Translations under genes and position numbers: made by a program | DNA from: Enterococcus plantarum | GTDB taxonomy: Bacteria > Bacillota > Bacilli > Lactobacillales > Enterococcaceae | DNA: 64,000 nt | NCBI RefSeq assembly: GCF_001730295.1 | Contig: NZ_MIKA01000047.1 | Location: 1-64,000 of the forward strand | Direction of reading: 5' to 3' | Notes under the pieces: generated by a model | Databases searched by the model: none | Seen by the model: only the letters and a program-made list of their open reading frames with translations | What the model was told of the DNA's origin: nothing | In this document: positions 26,252 to 36,382 of the stretch, in pieces | Layout of the letters: each line of letters starts with the position of its first letter | How positions within the stretch are numbered: the stretch's first letter is position 1

Positions 26252-27217
26252 ATGACCCAAAAATACAAGGATAAAACATTACGAATCTTTAGTTTGAATG
26301 CCAATCGCCCTTTAGCGGAGAAAATTGCTGAAGTTGTCGGGACTGAACTGGGAAAAAGTACGGTGCGCCAATTTAGTGACGGAGAGATTCAAATCAATAT
26401 TGAAGAGAGTATTCGTGGGGACCATGTTTTTCTTGTTCAGTCAACCAACCTTCCAGTTAATGATAATTTAATGGAATTGTTGATCATGATTGATGCATTA
26501 AAACGAGCAAGTGCTAAAACAATCAATGTAGTGCTGCCTTATTATGGGTATGCTAGACAAGATCGTACGGCTAAGCCAAGAGAACCTATTACCGCAAAAT
26601 TAGTCGCCAATTTATTAGAAGAAGCCGGAGCAACGCGTGTCTTGACCTTGGATTTACACACTGTTCAAGTCCAAGGATTCTTCGATATTCCAGTAGACAA
26701 TCTATTCACAATGCCGTTATTCGCGCACAATTATCGTGAGCAACAGTTGACAGGTGACGATATCGTGGTTGTTTCACCTAAAAATAGTGGGGTGCAGCGT
26801 GCTAGAAGTTTATCGGAATATTTAGATGCGACACTTGCAATTATTGATCAAGATGAAGTAGATGGTGTACGTTCAGGTTACGTTATCGGAGAAGTCAAAG
26901 GTAAGACATGTATTTTAGTCGATGATATTTTAAATTCCGGTAGTACTATGGCAACAGCTGCTAAGATTTTAAAAGAAAATGGCGCCAAATCTATTTATGC
27001 TTGTGCGTCTCATGGTTTACTATCTAAAGGGGCTAAAGAGAGGTTAGATGCATCACCGATCGAGCAAATTTGTGTAACGGACTCTGTTTTCATTTCTGAG
27101 GACCGCAAACCTGATGCTTTAAGTATCGTTTCTTGTGCGGAGCTTATGGGTGAGGCAGTTAAACGAATCCACGAAAATACGCCGATGAGTCCACTATTTC
27201 GTTTAGAAGAGAAATAA
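26252..27217 (+). CDS. prs: Ribose-phosphate pyrophosphokinase, divergent paralogue (Prs2-type)
   Basis: PRPP synthetases transfer pyrophosphate from ATP to ribose-5-phosphate. The 321-residue protein has the full two-domain fold, including [37 protein letters not shown] and the PRPP loop [12 protein letters not shown]. The flexible catalytic loop, normally DKRRPRPN, is here [12 protein letters not shown] (residues 199-210), and SPDHGG is replaced by SPKNSG. These changes match the second Prs found in streptococci and enterococci. Activity is therefore uncertain and another prs is expected elsewhere in the genome. CGGAGG precedes ATG 26252; a terminator follows at 27238-27277. Confidence 0.88.
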   Translation: MTQKYKDKTLRIFSLNANRPLAEKIAEVVGTELGKSTVRQFSDGEIQINIEESIRGDHVFLVQSTNLPVNDNLMELLIMIDALKRASAKTINVVLPYYGYARQDRTAKPREPITAKLVANLLEEAGATRVLTLDLHTVQVQGFFDIPVDNLFTMPLFAHNYREQQLTGDDIVVVSPKNSGVQRARSLSEYLDATLAIIDQDEVDGVRSGYVIGEVKGKTCILVDDILNSGSTMATAAKILKENGAKSIYACASHGLLSKGAKERLDASPIEQICVTDSVFISEDRKPDALSIVSCAELMGEAVKRIHENTPMSPLFRLEEK

Positions 27218-27237
27218 GACCGATTGAGTTAAATCAA

Positions 27238-27277
27238 GAAAGAAGTTCAGTTATTGTTTTATACTGGGCTTCTTTTT
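27238..27277 (+). terminator. prs terminator
   Basis: AAGAAG-TT-CAGT pairs with ACTG-GG-CTTCTTTTT, a short imperfect hairpin followed by T-rich sequence, 20 bases after the stop. Confidence 0.7.
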
Positions 27278-27304
27278 ATCATTTAATAGAATGGAGTTGT
27301 ACAT

Positions 27305-28201
27305 GTGAAGGAACAGAAAAAAGGAATCTTATTTGGATTTATTGCGTATATATTTTGGGGGATCATCCCAATTTACTGGAAATTGCTACCTACAGTCGAT
27401 CCGTTGGATATCTTATGCTATCGAATAGTTTGGTCATTTGTCTTTATGATTCTTTATATTTTGATCACTAGAAGATGGTCATTATTTTTAGCAGAAGTTA
27501 ACGTTGTATTACAAGACAAGAAAAAATTATTCGCTATTATTTGCGCCGCTATGCTGATTTCAGTAAATTGGTTTACCTTTATTTATACGGTTAGCCAGGG
27601 ACATGTTACACAAGCTAGCTTAGGTTATTATATAAATCCGTTAGTGAATGTGTTGCTAGCAACATTGATCTTGAAGGAAAAATTGAGTCGTTCGGGAATG
27701 ATTGCATGTGGGTTAGCACTGTTCGGTGTTCTGTTATTAACGATTCAAACAGGAGAAATTCCATATGCGCCATTAATTATGGCGGTGACCTTCAGTTTTT
27801 ACGGGTTGATCAAAAAAGGGATAACCGTAAGTTCATATACGGGCTTGACCATTGAGACAGTGGTTATTATGCCAATAGCGGTCATTTATTTAGTCTTCTT
27901 TTCAAGACAAGGATTTATGCACTATGAACTGTCTACTAATTTATTATTGATGGGAGCAGGCATCGTGACGGCTATTCCATTATTGCTATTTGCACAAGCA
28001 GCAAAACAAACTTCCTACATTATTCTAGGATTCATTCAATATATAGGCCCAACAATCATGTTGCTTTCTGCACTCTTTTTATACCATGAACCCTATTCAG
28101 CAGAGCAATTTATCGCCTTTGGTTTTATTTGGTTAGCGATAGCAGTGTTTACGTATGGCAATATTTACACGTATCGCAAGGAAAAACGGTTCGCCAAGTG
28201 A
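27305..28201 (+). CDS. rarD: RarD-type EamA/DMT membrane transporter
   Basis: The 298-residue protein has about ten membrane helices of the EamA drug/metabolite fold. The opening GILFGFIAYIFWGIIPIYWK and the segment YRIVWSFVFM mark the RarD subfamily, named for chloramphenicol-sensitive mutants but of unproven substrate. The start is GTG 27305, eight bases after GGAG. It stands alone between prs and the cysteine desulfurase gene. Confidence 0.88.
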   Translation: MKEQKKGILFGFIAYIFWGIIPIYWKLLPTVDPLDILCYRIVWSFVFMILYILITRRWSLFLAEVNVVLQDKKKLFAIICAAMLISVNWFTFIYTVSQGHVTQASLGYYINPLVNVLLATLILKEKLSRSGMIACGLALFGVLLLTIQTGEIPYAPLIMAVTFSFYGLIKKGITVSSYTGLTIETVVIMPIAVIYLVFFSRQGFMHYELSTNLLLMGAGIVTAIPLLLFAQAAKQTSYIILGFIQYIGPTIMLLSALFLYHEPYSAEQFIAFGFIWLAIAVFTYGNIYTYRKEKRFAK

Positions 28202-28285
28202 GAAGCTTAAGAATCAATCTTTGAGGAACTTTTCTAGTTATGTTAAACTAATCCCATTAAAAAGGATTCAGAAAGGATGAGTTCA

Positions 28286-29431
28286 GTGGAACCCATTTAT
28301 TTAGATCACGCAGCAACAACACCAGCGCATCCAGCAGTTATTGAGATAATGGCCAGTGAATTGGCTAACACATTTGGTAATCCATCTAGTATCCATACAT
28401 TTGGTAGAAAAGCACATCGTACCTTAGAAGATATCCGTCAAGTGATTGCAGCTAGTCTTAAAGTGAGCCCTCATGAAATTATTTTTAATAGTGGTGGGAC
28501 TGAAGGGGATAACACAGCAATCATCGAAACGGCGCTTTCTAGAAAAAATCAAGGGATGCATTTGATCACAACGGCGATCGAACATCCAGCTGTTTTAGAA
28601 ACCATGAAATATTTGGAAGAATTAGGTTTTGAAGTCACCTATTTACCTGTTGATGAACGTGGAGAATTGTCTATCACAGATTTCGAGAATGCCTTAAGAA
28701 AAGATACAACATTGGTTTCTGTGATGTACGGTAATAATGAAATCGGTAATTTGCTCCCAATCAAAGAAATCGGCGCTTTACTAGAATCACATCCAGCGAT
28801 TTTTCATACAGATGCCGTACAAGCGTATGGTTCTGAACAGATTTCACCTCACGAATTAGGGATCGATTTATTAAGTATATCTGCTCATAAAATCAATGGA
28901 CCAAAGGGTGTGGGCTTCTTATTTAAAAATGACAACATTTCGTTGCCCTCATTTTTACATGGTGGCGAGCAGGAAGAAAAACGTCGGGCAGGAACGGAAA
29001 ACTTAGCTGGCATTGCAGGTATGGGCAAAGCGGTTGAGCTATTATCAGATAGTGAAAAAAAACAACGACATGAAAAATATGCTGATTTTGAGCGAATGAT
29101 TTTAGCTCAACTAGATCAAGCTCAGATTGAGTATCAGGTCAATGGCAATCCTGAAAATAAATTAGGTCATATTCTAAACTTACGGTTTTCAGGTGTCTCA
29201 AGCGAGCTGTTATTGATGCATTTAGATCTTCAAGGTGTGGCAATCTCAACGGGATCGGCTTGTACGGCTGGCACAGTAGAGCCTTCTCATGTTTTAGAAG
29301 CAATGTATGGCGAGAACCATCCTGCAATCAAGGAATCTGTTCGGATCAGTTTTGGGTTAGGCAATGATGAAGTACAAATTCAACGTTTCGTAGCGCTATT
29401 GATCGAAACAATCAAAAAAATTAAACAGTAA
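28286..29431 (+). CDS. Cysteine desulfurase (NifS/IscS-like), sulfur donor for tRNA thiolation
   Basis: The 381-residue PLP enzyme removes sulfur from cysteine as a persulfide. The lysine that binds PLP is in SAHKINGPKGVG and the catalytic Cys is in STGSACTAGT. Start choice: GTG 28286 gives MEPIYLDHAATTP with AAAGGATGA at a proper distance; ATG 28277 directly abuts that site but could use an earlier AAAGGA. DUF1831 and mnmA follow on the same strand. That order is typical of Lactobacillales and indicates a role in feeding sulfur to 2-thiouridine synthesis rather than to a SUF Fe-S system. Confidence 0.92.
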   Translation: MEPIYLDHAATTPAHPAVIEIMASELANTFGNPSSIHTFGRKAHRTLEDIRQVIAASLKVSPHEIIFNSGGTEGDNTAIIETALSRKNQGMHLITTAIEHPAVLETMKYLEELGFEVTYLPVDERGELSITDFENALRKDTTLVSVMYGNNEIGNLLPIKEIGALLESHPAIFHTDAVQAYGSEQISPHELGIDLLSISAHKINGPKGVGFLFKNDNISLPSFLHGGEQEEKRRAGTENLAGIAGMGKAVELLSDSEKKQRHEKYADFERMILAQLDQAQIEYQVNGNPENKLGHILNLRFSGVSSELLLMHLDLQGVAISTGSACTAGTVEPSHVLEAMYGENHPAIKESVRISFGLGNDEVQIQRFVALLIETIKKIKQ

Positions 29432-29513
29432 TGCAATAAAAATAAGATTAGAACTAGTAAAAAGAAAGCGCACCAATTATAATAGAAGAGACAAAAAATA
29501 AAGAGGTGGAAAA

Positions 29514-29855
29514 ATGGCATTTAAAGAAAAGGCAACAGTCGAAGGTTGTACGGTATTTTATAAGGTAAATGAACAAGCAAAAAAATACACACTGAAAGAT
29601 AATGGCTTCACTGAAACAAATTCAGGAAATTTTCAATTGATTCGTCCATTAGATGGGACACCCCAAAGTAAAGAAGGATTTAAATTAAAAATCACGATTG
29701 CTGAAGATCTGAAAACATTGAAAATGTCAGTAACAACTGCAAATGGATTGAAAGCAATGAATATCTTTAAGAGTGAATCTCATGCAATGAGTCAAGAGAA
29801 GTTTTATTTCTTGATGGATGGTATGATTAGCCGCGGTGTGTTTGAGAAAGCGTAA
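29514..29855 (+). CDS. DUF1831 family protein
   Basis: The protein is 113 residues, soluble, with a basic alpha/beta pattern and no Cys pair. It matches what I know as DUF1831, a small family of Lactobacillales usually found between a cysteine desulfurase gene and mnmA, as here. A role as helper in sulfur transfer is inferred from this placement only. AAAGAGGTGG precedes ATG 29514. A terminator follows the stop, so mnmA has its own promoter. Confidence 0.8.
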   Translation: MAFKEKATVEGCTVFYKVNEQAKKYTLKDNGFTETNSGNFQLIRPLDGTPQSKEGFKLKITIAEDLKTLKMSVTTANGLKAMNIFKSESHAMSQEKFYFLMDGMISRGVFEKA

Positions 29856-29868
29856 TGTTCAAATCCTG

Positions 29869-29908
29869 AAAATAAGACAAGGTCAAAAAGATCGAGTCTT
29901 ATTTTTTT
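29869..29908 (+). terminator. Terminator after DUF1831
   Basis: AAAATAAGAC (29869-29878) pairs with GTCTTATTTT (29896-29905) around a 17-base loop, followed by more T. Confidence 0.75.
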
Positions 29909-30049
29909 ACTATCAAAATGAAGAAAGATTTTGCAAAGAAGGACGTTGTATTCTCTTAATACCTTTACTTCTTCCAAAATCCTAGTATAATAAGTATCAC
30001 TGAAAAGTTACGACCTTCAAATCGTAGATGCATTCAGAATCTAAATTGA

Positions 30050-31189
<1,140 letters not shown>

Positions 31190-31194
31190 TCAAA

Positions 31195-31312
31195 GCGGTT
31201 GGGACAGGAGTGTTTAATCCCGAAAAATAAGGAGGGATTGCTCCTGAACCCACCGTTTATAAGGATTCAATGTGAGCGGGATATGACTCAAAGAGTTGTC
31301 CTACTCATTTTT
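31195..31312 (+). repeat. Diverged third copy of the intergenic repeat, mnmA terminator
   Basis: GGTTGGGACAGGAG...CTCCTGAACCCACCGTTTAT has the same two-hairpin plan as the copies at 357 and 2697. CAGGAG/CTCCTG replaces CAGAAGC/GCTTCTG, so both arms changed together. The second hairpin is of the GAGTCATATC/GGACAACTC type, with a T run that overlaps the stop of the convergent gene. Confidence 0.65.
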
Positions 31313-31684
31313 TTTAGTAATATAAGCTCTTGATTCAGGCGAAATAACAAGATAAATCATTGAAGCAAACTCGATCACACGAAATGCTAGCATAAGCATT
31401 TTAGGAAACATACTGACCATCATAGGAGGATAAATGTACATTAAAAAGATAAATGGAATGAAAAGAATGGAAATGATGTACCCTTTTTTACCACCCGTCA
31501 TCAATCCGGCAATCTCAATAATGTAAATAAGATAGACAAATATCTGATACCAAACATCCGATCCAAATGTTCCATTTCCTTCGACCACCGTTTTTAGCGC
31601 TATGATCAATGAAATAATAAGTAAAATATTATTATATAAGAGTAAATAAATCGCAATCGAGTTCCAAAATACAGGTTTTTTCAT
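31301..31684 (-). CDS. Small four-helix membrane protein, hypothetical
   Basis: The protein has 127 residues with four predicted membrane helices (about 9-29, 47-63, 67-86, 92-115) and a basic-to-polar tail RAYITKKNE. I recognise no family. ATG 31684 is preceded by AAAGGAACG on its strand. It is monocistronic and convergent with mnmA. Confidence 0.7.
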   Translation of the reverse strand: MKKPVFWNSIAIYLLLYNNILLIISLIIALKTVVEGNGTFGSDVWYQIFVYLIYIIEIAGLMTGGKKGYIISILFIPFIFLMYIYPPMMVSMFPKMLMLAFRVIEFASMIYLVISPESRAYITKKNE

Positions 31685-31909
31685 AATAAGAAACGTTCCT
31701 TTCTATTCTTTCCATATTTTAGCAAATGCTATTTCTATTCGCAATCAAATAAAGTAGGAATTAAGTTTATTCTTTCGTATAGAATAACTTGTGGTGGAAT
31801 AAAAAATCGCAAACGTTTAAACAAAAAGAATTTCACAAGCACTTAAGTTGAAAAGTTTTTGGGAAGTGACTAGAATAGCTCTTGTAGAAAGAATTGGAGT
31901 GATCGATCA

Positions 31910-32275
31910 ATGTATCAAGTGGTTACCATGTACGGCGATAATGAACCTTGGTGGTTTTTTGAAGACTGGCAAGAAGATATTGAAGAAAATAAAACGTTTA
32001 ATTGTTTAGAAGATGCCGAACGTTACTACATAAAAAAATGGCAAGAACTTTCTTCAACATATGAATACATAAATACAAAAGTGAATTATTTGGCAGCCTT
32101 TTGGAATGCTGGTGATGAACGCTGGTGCGAGGAATGTGACGAAGATTTGCAACAATACAAAGGAATAGCTTTGCTGAAAGACTTGCAGGCTGTAACATTT
32201 GAAAGTGGCGATGATTTTCATGAAAGGCATAATGACTGTGCTAAGCCGAAATGTTGTAAATCGAGTTTTGCTTAA
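31910..32275 (+). CDS. DUF1033 family protein
   Basis: This acidic, aromatic-rich protein of 121 residues opens with MYQVVTMYGDNEPWWFFEDW, the signature of DUF1033. It ends in a Cys/His-rich tail (HNDCAKPKCCKS), and a CEEC pair lies mid-protein, so metal binding is possible. Its function is unknown. ATTGGAGTGATCG precedes ATG 31910. A terminator follows directly. Confidence 0.85.
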   Translation: MYQVVTMYGDNEPWWFFEDWQEDIEENKTFNCLEDAERYYIKKWQELSSTYEYINTKVNYLAAFWNAGDERWCEECDEDLQQYKGIALLKDLQAVTFESGDDFHERHNDCAKPKCCKSSFA

Positions 32276-32289
32276 ATGAACCAATAAAA

Positions 32290-32340
32290 GGGTTAGAAGA
32301 GTGAGAGAACAGAATTGTTTCTTACTTTTCTAACTTTTTA
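32290..32340 (+). terminator. Terminator after DUF1033 gene
   Basis: GGTTAGAAGAGTGAGAGAA pairs, with a few mismatches, with TTTCTTACTTTTCTAAC, followed by TTTTTA. Confidence 0.7.
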
Positions 32341-32421
32341 TATTCTATTAGAGCAAACAACCGAGTAATCAAAAATCTGATTCACAGTATGAGTTGAACA
32401 AAAATTAGTTTGAAGACATGA

Positions 32422-33135
32422 TTAATCTGTACAAACCCATTTGCCATTTTCCATGTTGCAAGATCCATGCTCGGACTCATTATTTTCGATTACTTCAATA
32501 ATAGGTGTTTCTTTATCTTTGATCGTCTCGATAGCTTGGCTGATTTGGTCCATTGGTTGTGCACCGCTAATCAGATATTTTCCGTTAACGATCAATGCAG
32601 GGTCGCCTGTAAGTTGATAAGTATTAGCTAAAAGAAAATCGTCTTCAACTAAAGTTAGAGTAGCTGGATCAGTGAAGGTCTGTTGCCACTTTTTAAAATC
32701 AATCGAGCTAGCTTTTACGATGGACTCAATCACGTTTAGATCATCAATATTTTGGCTATTAACGAATAAGCCTGTCTGCAAAGCATCAAAAACAGACCAA
32801 TAACCGGTCTGCCCTCCTACGACACCAGCTGCCTTTGAAGCAAGCAAACTGTTCATAGAGGTTGGGAAAAGAAAATCAGCCTCGTTCATTCCTTCGATAT
32901 TAAAGCGATGGAGAGCATCATTTTGATTCGCATGAACCCAGTGGGATAAAATATCATTTTTTGCATTTTCTCTTGAGCCAAACATTTCCTCGTGACCTTT
33001 TGAATCTCTAGCTAAAGCAAAAGAGCGGTGTATAATTTTGACTTCAGGCATTTCTTTTTGAACTTGTCTCATTCTATAGGACATGGGAAAACAAAAACTG
33101 CAGATAACGTCGTGAAAAAATTTAATTGCAATCAT
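32422..33135 (-). CDS. DsbA/FrnE-family thiol oxidoreductase
   Basis: The 237-residue cytosolic protein has the thioredoxin-like active site CSFC (Cys12, Cys15) near the N-terminus, a helical insertion, and the cis-Pro region TGDPALIVNGKYLISGAQP. This is the DSBA-like (FrnE/YwbO) group, without signal peptide, so it acts on cytosolic thiols rather than in disulfide formation outside. Two more Cys lie in the C-terminal tail (SCNMENGKWVC), an unusual addition that could bind metal or form a second disulfide. Confidence 0.88.
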   Translation of the reverse strand: MIAIKFFHDVICSFCFPMSYRMRQVQKEMPEVKIIHRSFALARDSKGHEEMFGSRENAKNDILSHWVHANQNDALHRFNIEGMNEADFLFPTSMNSLLASKAAGVVGGQTGYWSVFDALQTGLFVNSQNIDDLNVIESIVKASSIDFKKWQQTFTDPATLTLVEDDFLLANTYQLTGDPALIVNGKYLISGAQPMDQISQAIETIKDKETPIIEVIENNESEHGSCNMENGKWVCTD

Positions 33136-33319
33136 AGCTTCTCCTTGATAATCATTATTTTAGCTTACAATTAGTAAGTATATGCTCTTTTATAGGCATT
33201 TCAATGAAAAAGCGTAAATAAGAGGCGAAAAGAATAGGGAGAGTGTGGTAAAATCTACCTATTGACATTTTACAGATAAATTCAATTTACATAAGGAATA
33301 CAGAAAGTGAGTGAATAAA

Positions 33320-35401
33320 ATGGCGAATAAACAACTGATCATTGCTGAAAAACCGAGTGTTGCCAAAGATTTAAGTAAAGTACTTGGCGCCAATCAAAAA
33401 AATAAAAGCTACTACGAAGGCCCAAATGTCATTGTGACTTGGGCATTAGGACATCTGCTAGGATTAAAAATGCCGGAAGATATCAACAAAGAATGGCAGT
33501 CTTGGCAAATGGAGACTTTACCAATGGTACCCAAAAATCTAGGGATCAAACCATTACCCAAAACGGGTCATCAATTAAAAGCCATCAAACAATTAGCGAA
33601 CAGAAAAGATGTCACAGAAGCAGTTATCGCAACGGATGCTGGACGTGAAGGAGAACTTGTTGCTCGTTGGATTTTAGAATATGTTCATTTTAATAAGCCA
33701 GTTAAGCGTTTATGGATCTCTTCTCAAACAGACAAAGCAATCAAAGATGGCTTCAAAAAATTAAGACCAGCTAAAGAATATGACAACTTATATTATTCAG
33801 CCTTAGCTCGTGCAAAAGCGGACTGGTTAGTGGGATTGAATGTTACTAGAGCTTTGACTGTGAAGTATCAAGATAGCTTATCAGCAGGACGTGTACAAAC
33901 ACCAACCCTATCTTTGGTCCGTCAACAAGAAAAGAAAATCGAAGGCTTTAGACCGCAAACGTATTTTTCAGTGGAACTATACGTTCAAAAAGAAAAAGCT
34001 AAATTAGTTCAAAGTAATCCATATGCCTTAAAAGAACGCAAAGATGTCGAATCCTTTGTAAAAAAATTAAGCGAAGGCAAAGGAAAAGTAACTGATATTC
34101 AAGAAAAAACAAAGACAGAACAAGCACCGTTGCCTTATGATCTAACCGAAATTCAAAGAGAAGCAAACCAACGCTACCAATTTTCAGCGAAGAAAACGCT
34201 ATCGCTTGTTCAAAGTCTCTATGAATTTCATAAAATTGTGACGTATCCAAGAACAGATAGTAAGTATTTAACAACGGATATGAAAGCTACTATGAAAGAA
34301 CGCTTGCAAGCAGTCAACGATTTTTCACCAGAAGTTAAAACCTACATCAAAGACGGCGGTCAAGTGAAACTAACAAAAGTATTCCAAAATGAGAAGGTCA
34401 CAGATCATCATGCCTTGATCCCGACAGAACAACGCCCACGCTATGAGAAGCTAAGTGGGGATGAACAAAAAATCTATAACATGATTGTGACTCGTTTCCT
34501 AGGGATGTTTGCAGAATCTCATCGCACGAAACAAACAAAAGTAATCGTGAATTTTGGCAAAGAACAATTTATCTTCCGTCAAAGTAAAGTTGAAGTTGCT
34601 GGTTGGAAACAAGAAAAAGAAGAAGTCGTTCCGTCTGTGGATTGGAGATTAGGCATGATCATACCGCCGAATTTCACTATAAACAAAGAACTCACTACGC
34701 CACCTAAACCTTTAACTGAAGGAACCTTACTCGGTTTGATGGAAAAACACAGCTTAGGAACGCCTGCCACACGAGCAGAAATCATTGAAAAACTAATCAA
34801 ATCAGAATTGATGGAACGGAATACGAATGGGTTAAATGTTTCTCCGAAAGGGAAGCAATTACTAGAATTAGTCAATCCGTCATTGGTAACGCCAGAACTA
34901 ACTGAAAAATGGGAAAAAACACTTGAAGCTATCGCCAAAGGCAAACAAAGTAGCACTGTTTTTCTAAAAGAAATCGAACAAGACACGAAAAAATTAGTCA
35001 ACGAAATCAAACAAAGCGAAAGCAAATACCAAGACTTTTCGATCACGCAAAAGAAATGCCCAGAATGCGGCTCAAATTTACGTGAGAAAAATACCAAAGA
35101 TGGAAAAATCTATGTTTGCTCCAACCAAGATTGTAACTATCGCCGTAGAAAAGATCCAAAAGTATCTAATCATCGTTGTCCACAATGCCATCGGAAAATG
35201 GAAATCATCGATGGTAAAAACGGTTCATACTTCAAATGTAAGTACTGCTCAATCACTGAAAAAATGCAAGATAAAAAAGAACGTAGTAAAAAACTTACAA
35301 AACATGAAGAACGTAAGTTAATGAAAAAATACTCACAAAAAGAAGAACCAGAAGAAAGTGCATTAGCACAAGCGCTGAAAGCAGCGATGAAAAACGATTG
35401 A
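33320..35401 (+). CDS. topB: DNA topoisomerase III
   Basis: This type IA topoisomerase cuts one strand to decatenate DNA. The 693-residue protein opens with the Toprim motif QLIIAEKPSVAKDL and has the DAGREGELVAR acidic site, a catalytic Tyr in TYPRTDSKYL, and C-terminal zinc fingers (CPECGSNL...CSNQDC and CPQCHRKM...CKYC). ATG 33320 is chosen; the in-frame GTG 33311 adds only MNK. The zinc fingers and a basic Lys-rich tail are fuller than in minimal TopB proteins. A terminator follows directly. Confidence 0.95.
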   Translation: MANKQLIIAEKPSVAKDLSKVLGANQKNKSYYEGPNVIVTWALGHLLGLKMPEDINKEWQSWQMETLPMVPKNLGIKPLPKTGHQLKAIKQLANRKDVTEAVIATDAGREGELVARWILEYVHFNKPVKRLWISSQTDKAIKDGFKKLRPAKEYDNLYYSALARAKADWLVGLNVTRALTVKYQDSLSAGRVQTPTLSLVRQQEKKIEGFRPQTYFSVELYVQKEKAKLVQSNPYALKERKDVESFVKKLSEGKGKVTDIQEKTKTEQAPLPYDLTEIQREANQRYQFSAKKTLSLVQSLYEFHKIVTYPRTDSKYLTTDMKATMKERLQAVNDFSPEVKTYIKDGGQVKLTKVFQNEKVTDHHALIPTEQRPRYEKLSGDEQKIYNMIVTRFLGMFAESHRTKQTKVIVNFGKEQFIFRQSKVEVAGWKQEKEEVVPSVDWRLGMIIPPNFTINKELTTPPKPLTEGTLLGLMEKHSLGTPATRAEIIEKLIKSELMERNTNGLNVSPKGKQLLELVNPSLVTPELTEKWEKTLEAIAKGKQSSTVFLKEIEQDTKKLVNEIKQSESKYQDFSITQKKCPECGSNLREKNTKDGKIYVCSNQDCNYRRRKDPKVSNHRCPQCHRKMEIIDGKNGSYFKCKYCSITEKMQDKKERSKKLTKHEERKLMKKYSQKEEPEESALAQALKAAMKND

Positions 35402-35404
35402 TCA

Positions 35405-35446
35405 CAAAAAATCCAACCATTAGCTATTCTTTTGGTTGGATTTTTT
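35405..35446. terminator. Bidirectional terminator between topB and the DUF1266 gene
   Basis: AAAAAATCCAACC pairs with GGTTGGATTTTTT around a 15-base loop. It serves both convergent genes. Confidence 0.88.
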
Positions 35447-35449
35447 ACG

Positions 35450-36382
35450 TTACAGTTCACTAAGCGGGTATTTTTTCCAAATATTTTGCTGGAATTCATT
35501 TACGTCATCCTCGGGATAAAAAGAAAAGAGCCAGGAAAAATGCTCGATATACCATTCTTGATAAGGATCACCAGACCAAATATATCGGCCAACTAAAAAA
35601 GATACAGCAAGTTGTTCCCAAGAAGAAAAGTCTTGTACGACCAATTCGTTAAATGCAAGGATGTAGCGCCACGTTTCGTTTTCATCAAGATAGCCTAAAT
35701 TATAACAATCTTTTGCCATGCTTGCGCCACGGATATAATCCCAACCACTAAGATTCGTAAAGTTGTAGATGATGTTGGGGTTGATGTAATCAATCTGTTT
35801 GCTGTGAATAGAATATGTAATTTGATTGACATTTTTGATCAATTCAGAGATTTCTTCTGTTAACTCAGCTGGATTACGTAGCTGAGCTATGAGGGCATTT
35901 TTTTGAGTGATGATAGTCTTGTCATTTCGATGACCAGAATGAAGCAACCAATCAAGTTGTTTTTTTGCAGAAGTCATATCAACAATTCCCCAAGACTCGT
36001 TTATATTCTCTTTTCCCTTTAGAATATCTTCGGGTTTTTGCAGTAAAAACTTATTCAAGCATTCAACAGTCCGATAGGGATGAAGTGAAAATAACGCGCC
36101 CAGAGCCAGATATTTTCTTTTCTCTTCCGGTGCAATATGGTTAAATAGAAAATCGTCTTGTTGATTTTCTAAGGTTGAAGCAGAGCCAGATAAATTCCGT
36201 ATAAAAATAAAAAGGCCAATGAGAAGTGATAGACCACCGCCTATCAAAACGTAACCTGCGTAACCAGTATTCCAGTCAACATAGGTATCTTTTGTGAACC
36301 CCATAAAAAGGAAAACTAGCCCCAATAAAAGAAAGACTCCTGATTTACTTAGCGCACGTGAAAGACGAATATACAACAACAT
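35450..36382 (-). CDS. Membrane protein with C-terminal DUF1266 domain
   Basis: The 310-residue protein has two N-terminal membrane helices (about 12-30 and 38-60). A cytosolic region follows, ending in a DUF1266-type domain recognisable from GWDYIRGASMAKDCYNLGYLDENETWRYI and the FSSWEQLAVSFLVGRYIWSG block. The function of DUF1266 is unknown. AAAGGAGG precedes ATG 36382. It is transcribed away from cydA across a long intergenic region. Confidence 0.75.
   Translation of the reverse strand: MLLYIRLSRALSKSGVFLLLGLVFLFMGFTKDTYVDWNTGYAGYVLIGGGLSLLIGLFIFIRNLSGSASTLENQQDDFLFNHIAPEEKRKYLALGALFSLHPYRTVECLNKFLLQKPEDILKGKENINESWGIVDMTSAKKQLDWLLHSGHRNDKTIITQKNALIAQLRNPAELTEEISELIKNVNQITYSIHSKQIDYINPNIIYNFTNLSGWDYIRGASMAKDCYNLGYLDENETWRYILAFNELVVQDFSSWEQLAVSFLVGRYIWSGDPYQEWYIEHFSWLFSFYPEDDVNEFQQNIWKKYPLSEL

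Noticed and set aside
34579-35097. Long minus-strand frame (172 codons) inside topB
   Set aside because: It is a shadow of the topB coding frame; its hydrophobic, Ser/Phe-rich composition is what reversed Lys/Glu codons give.
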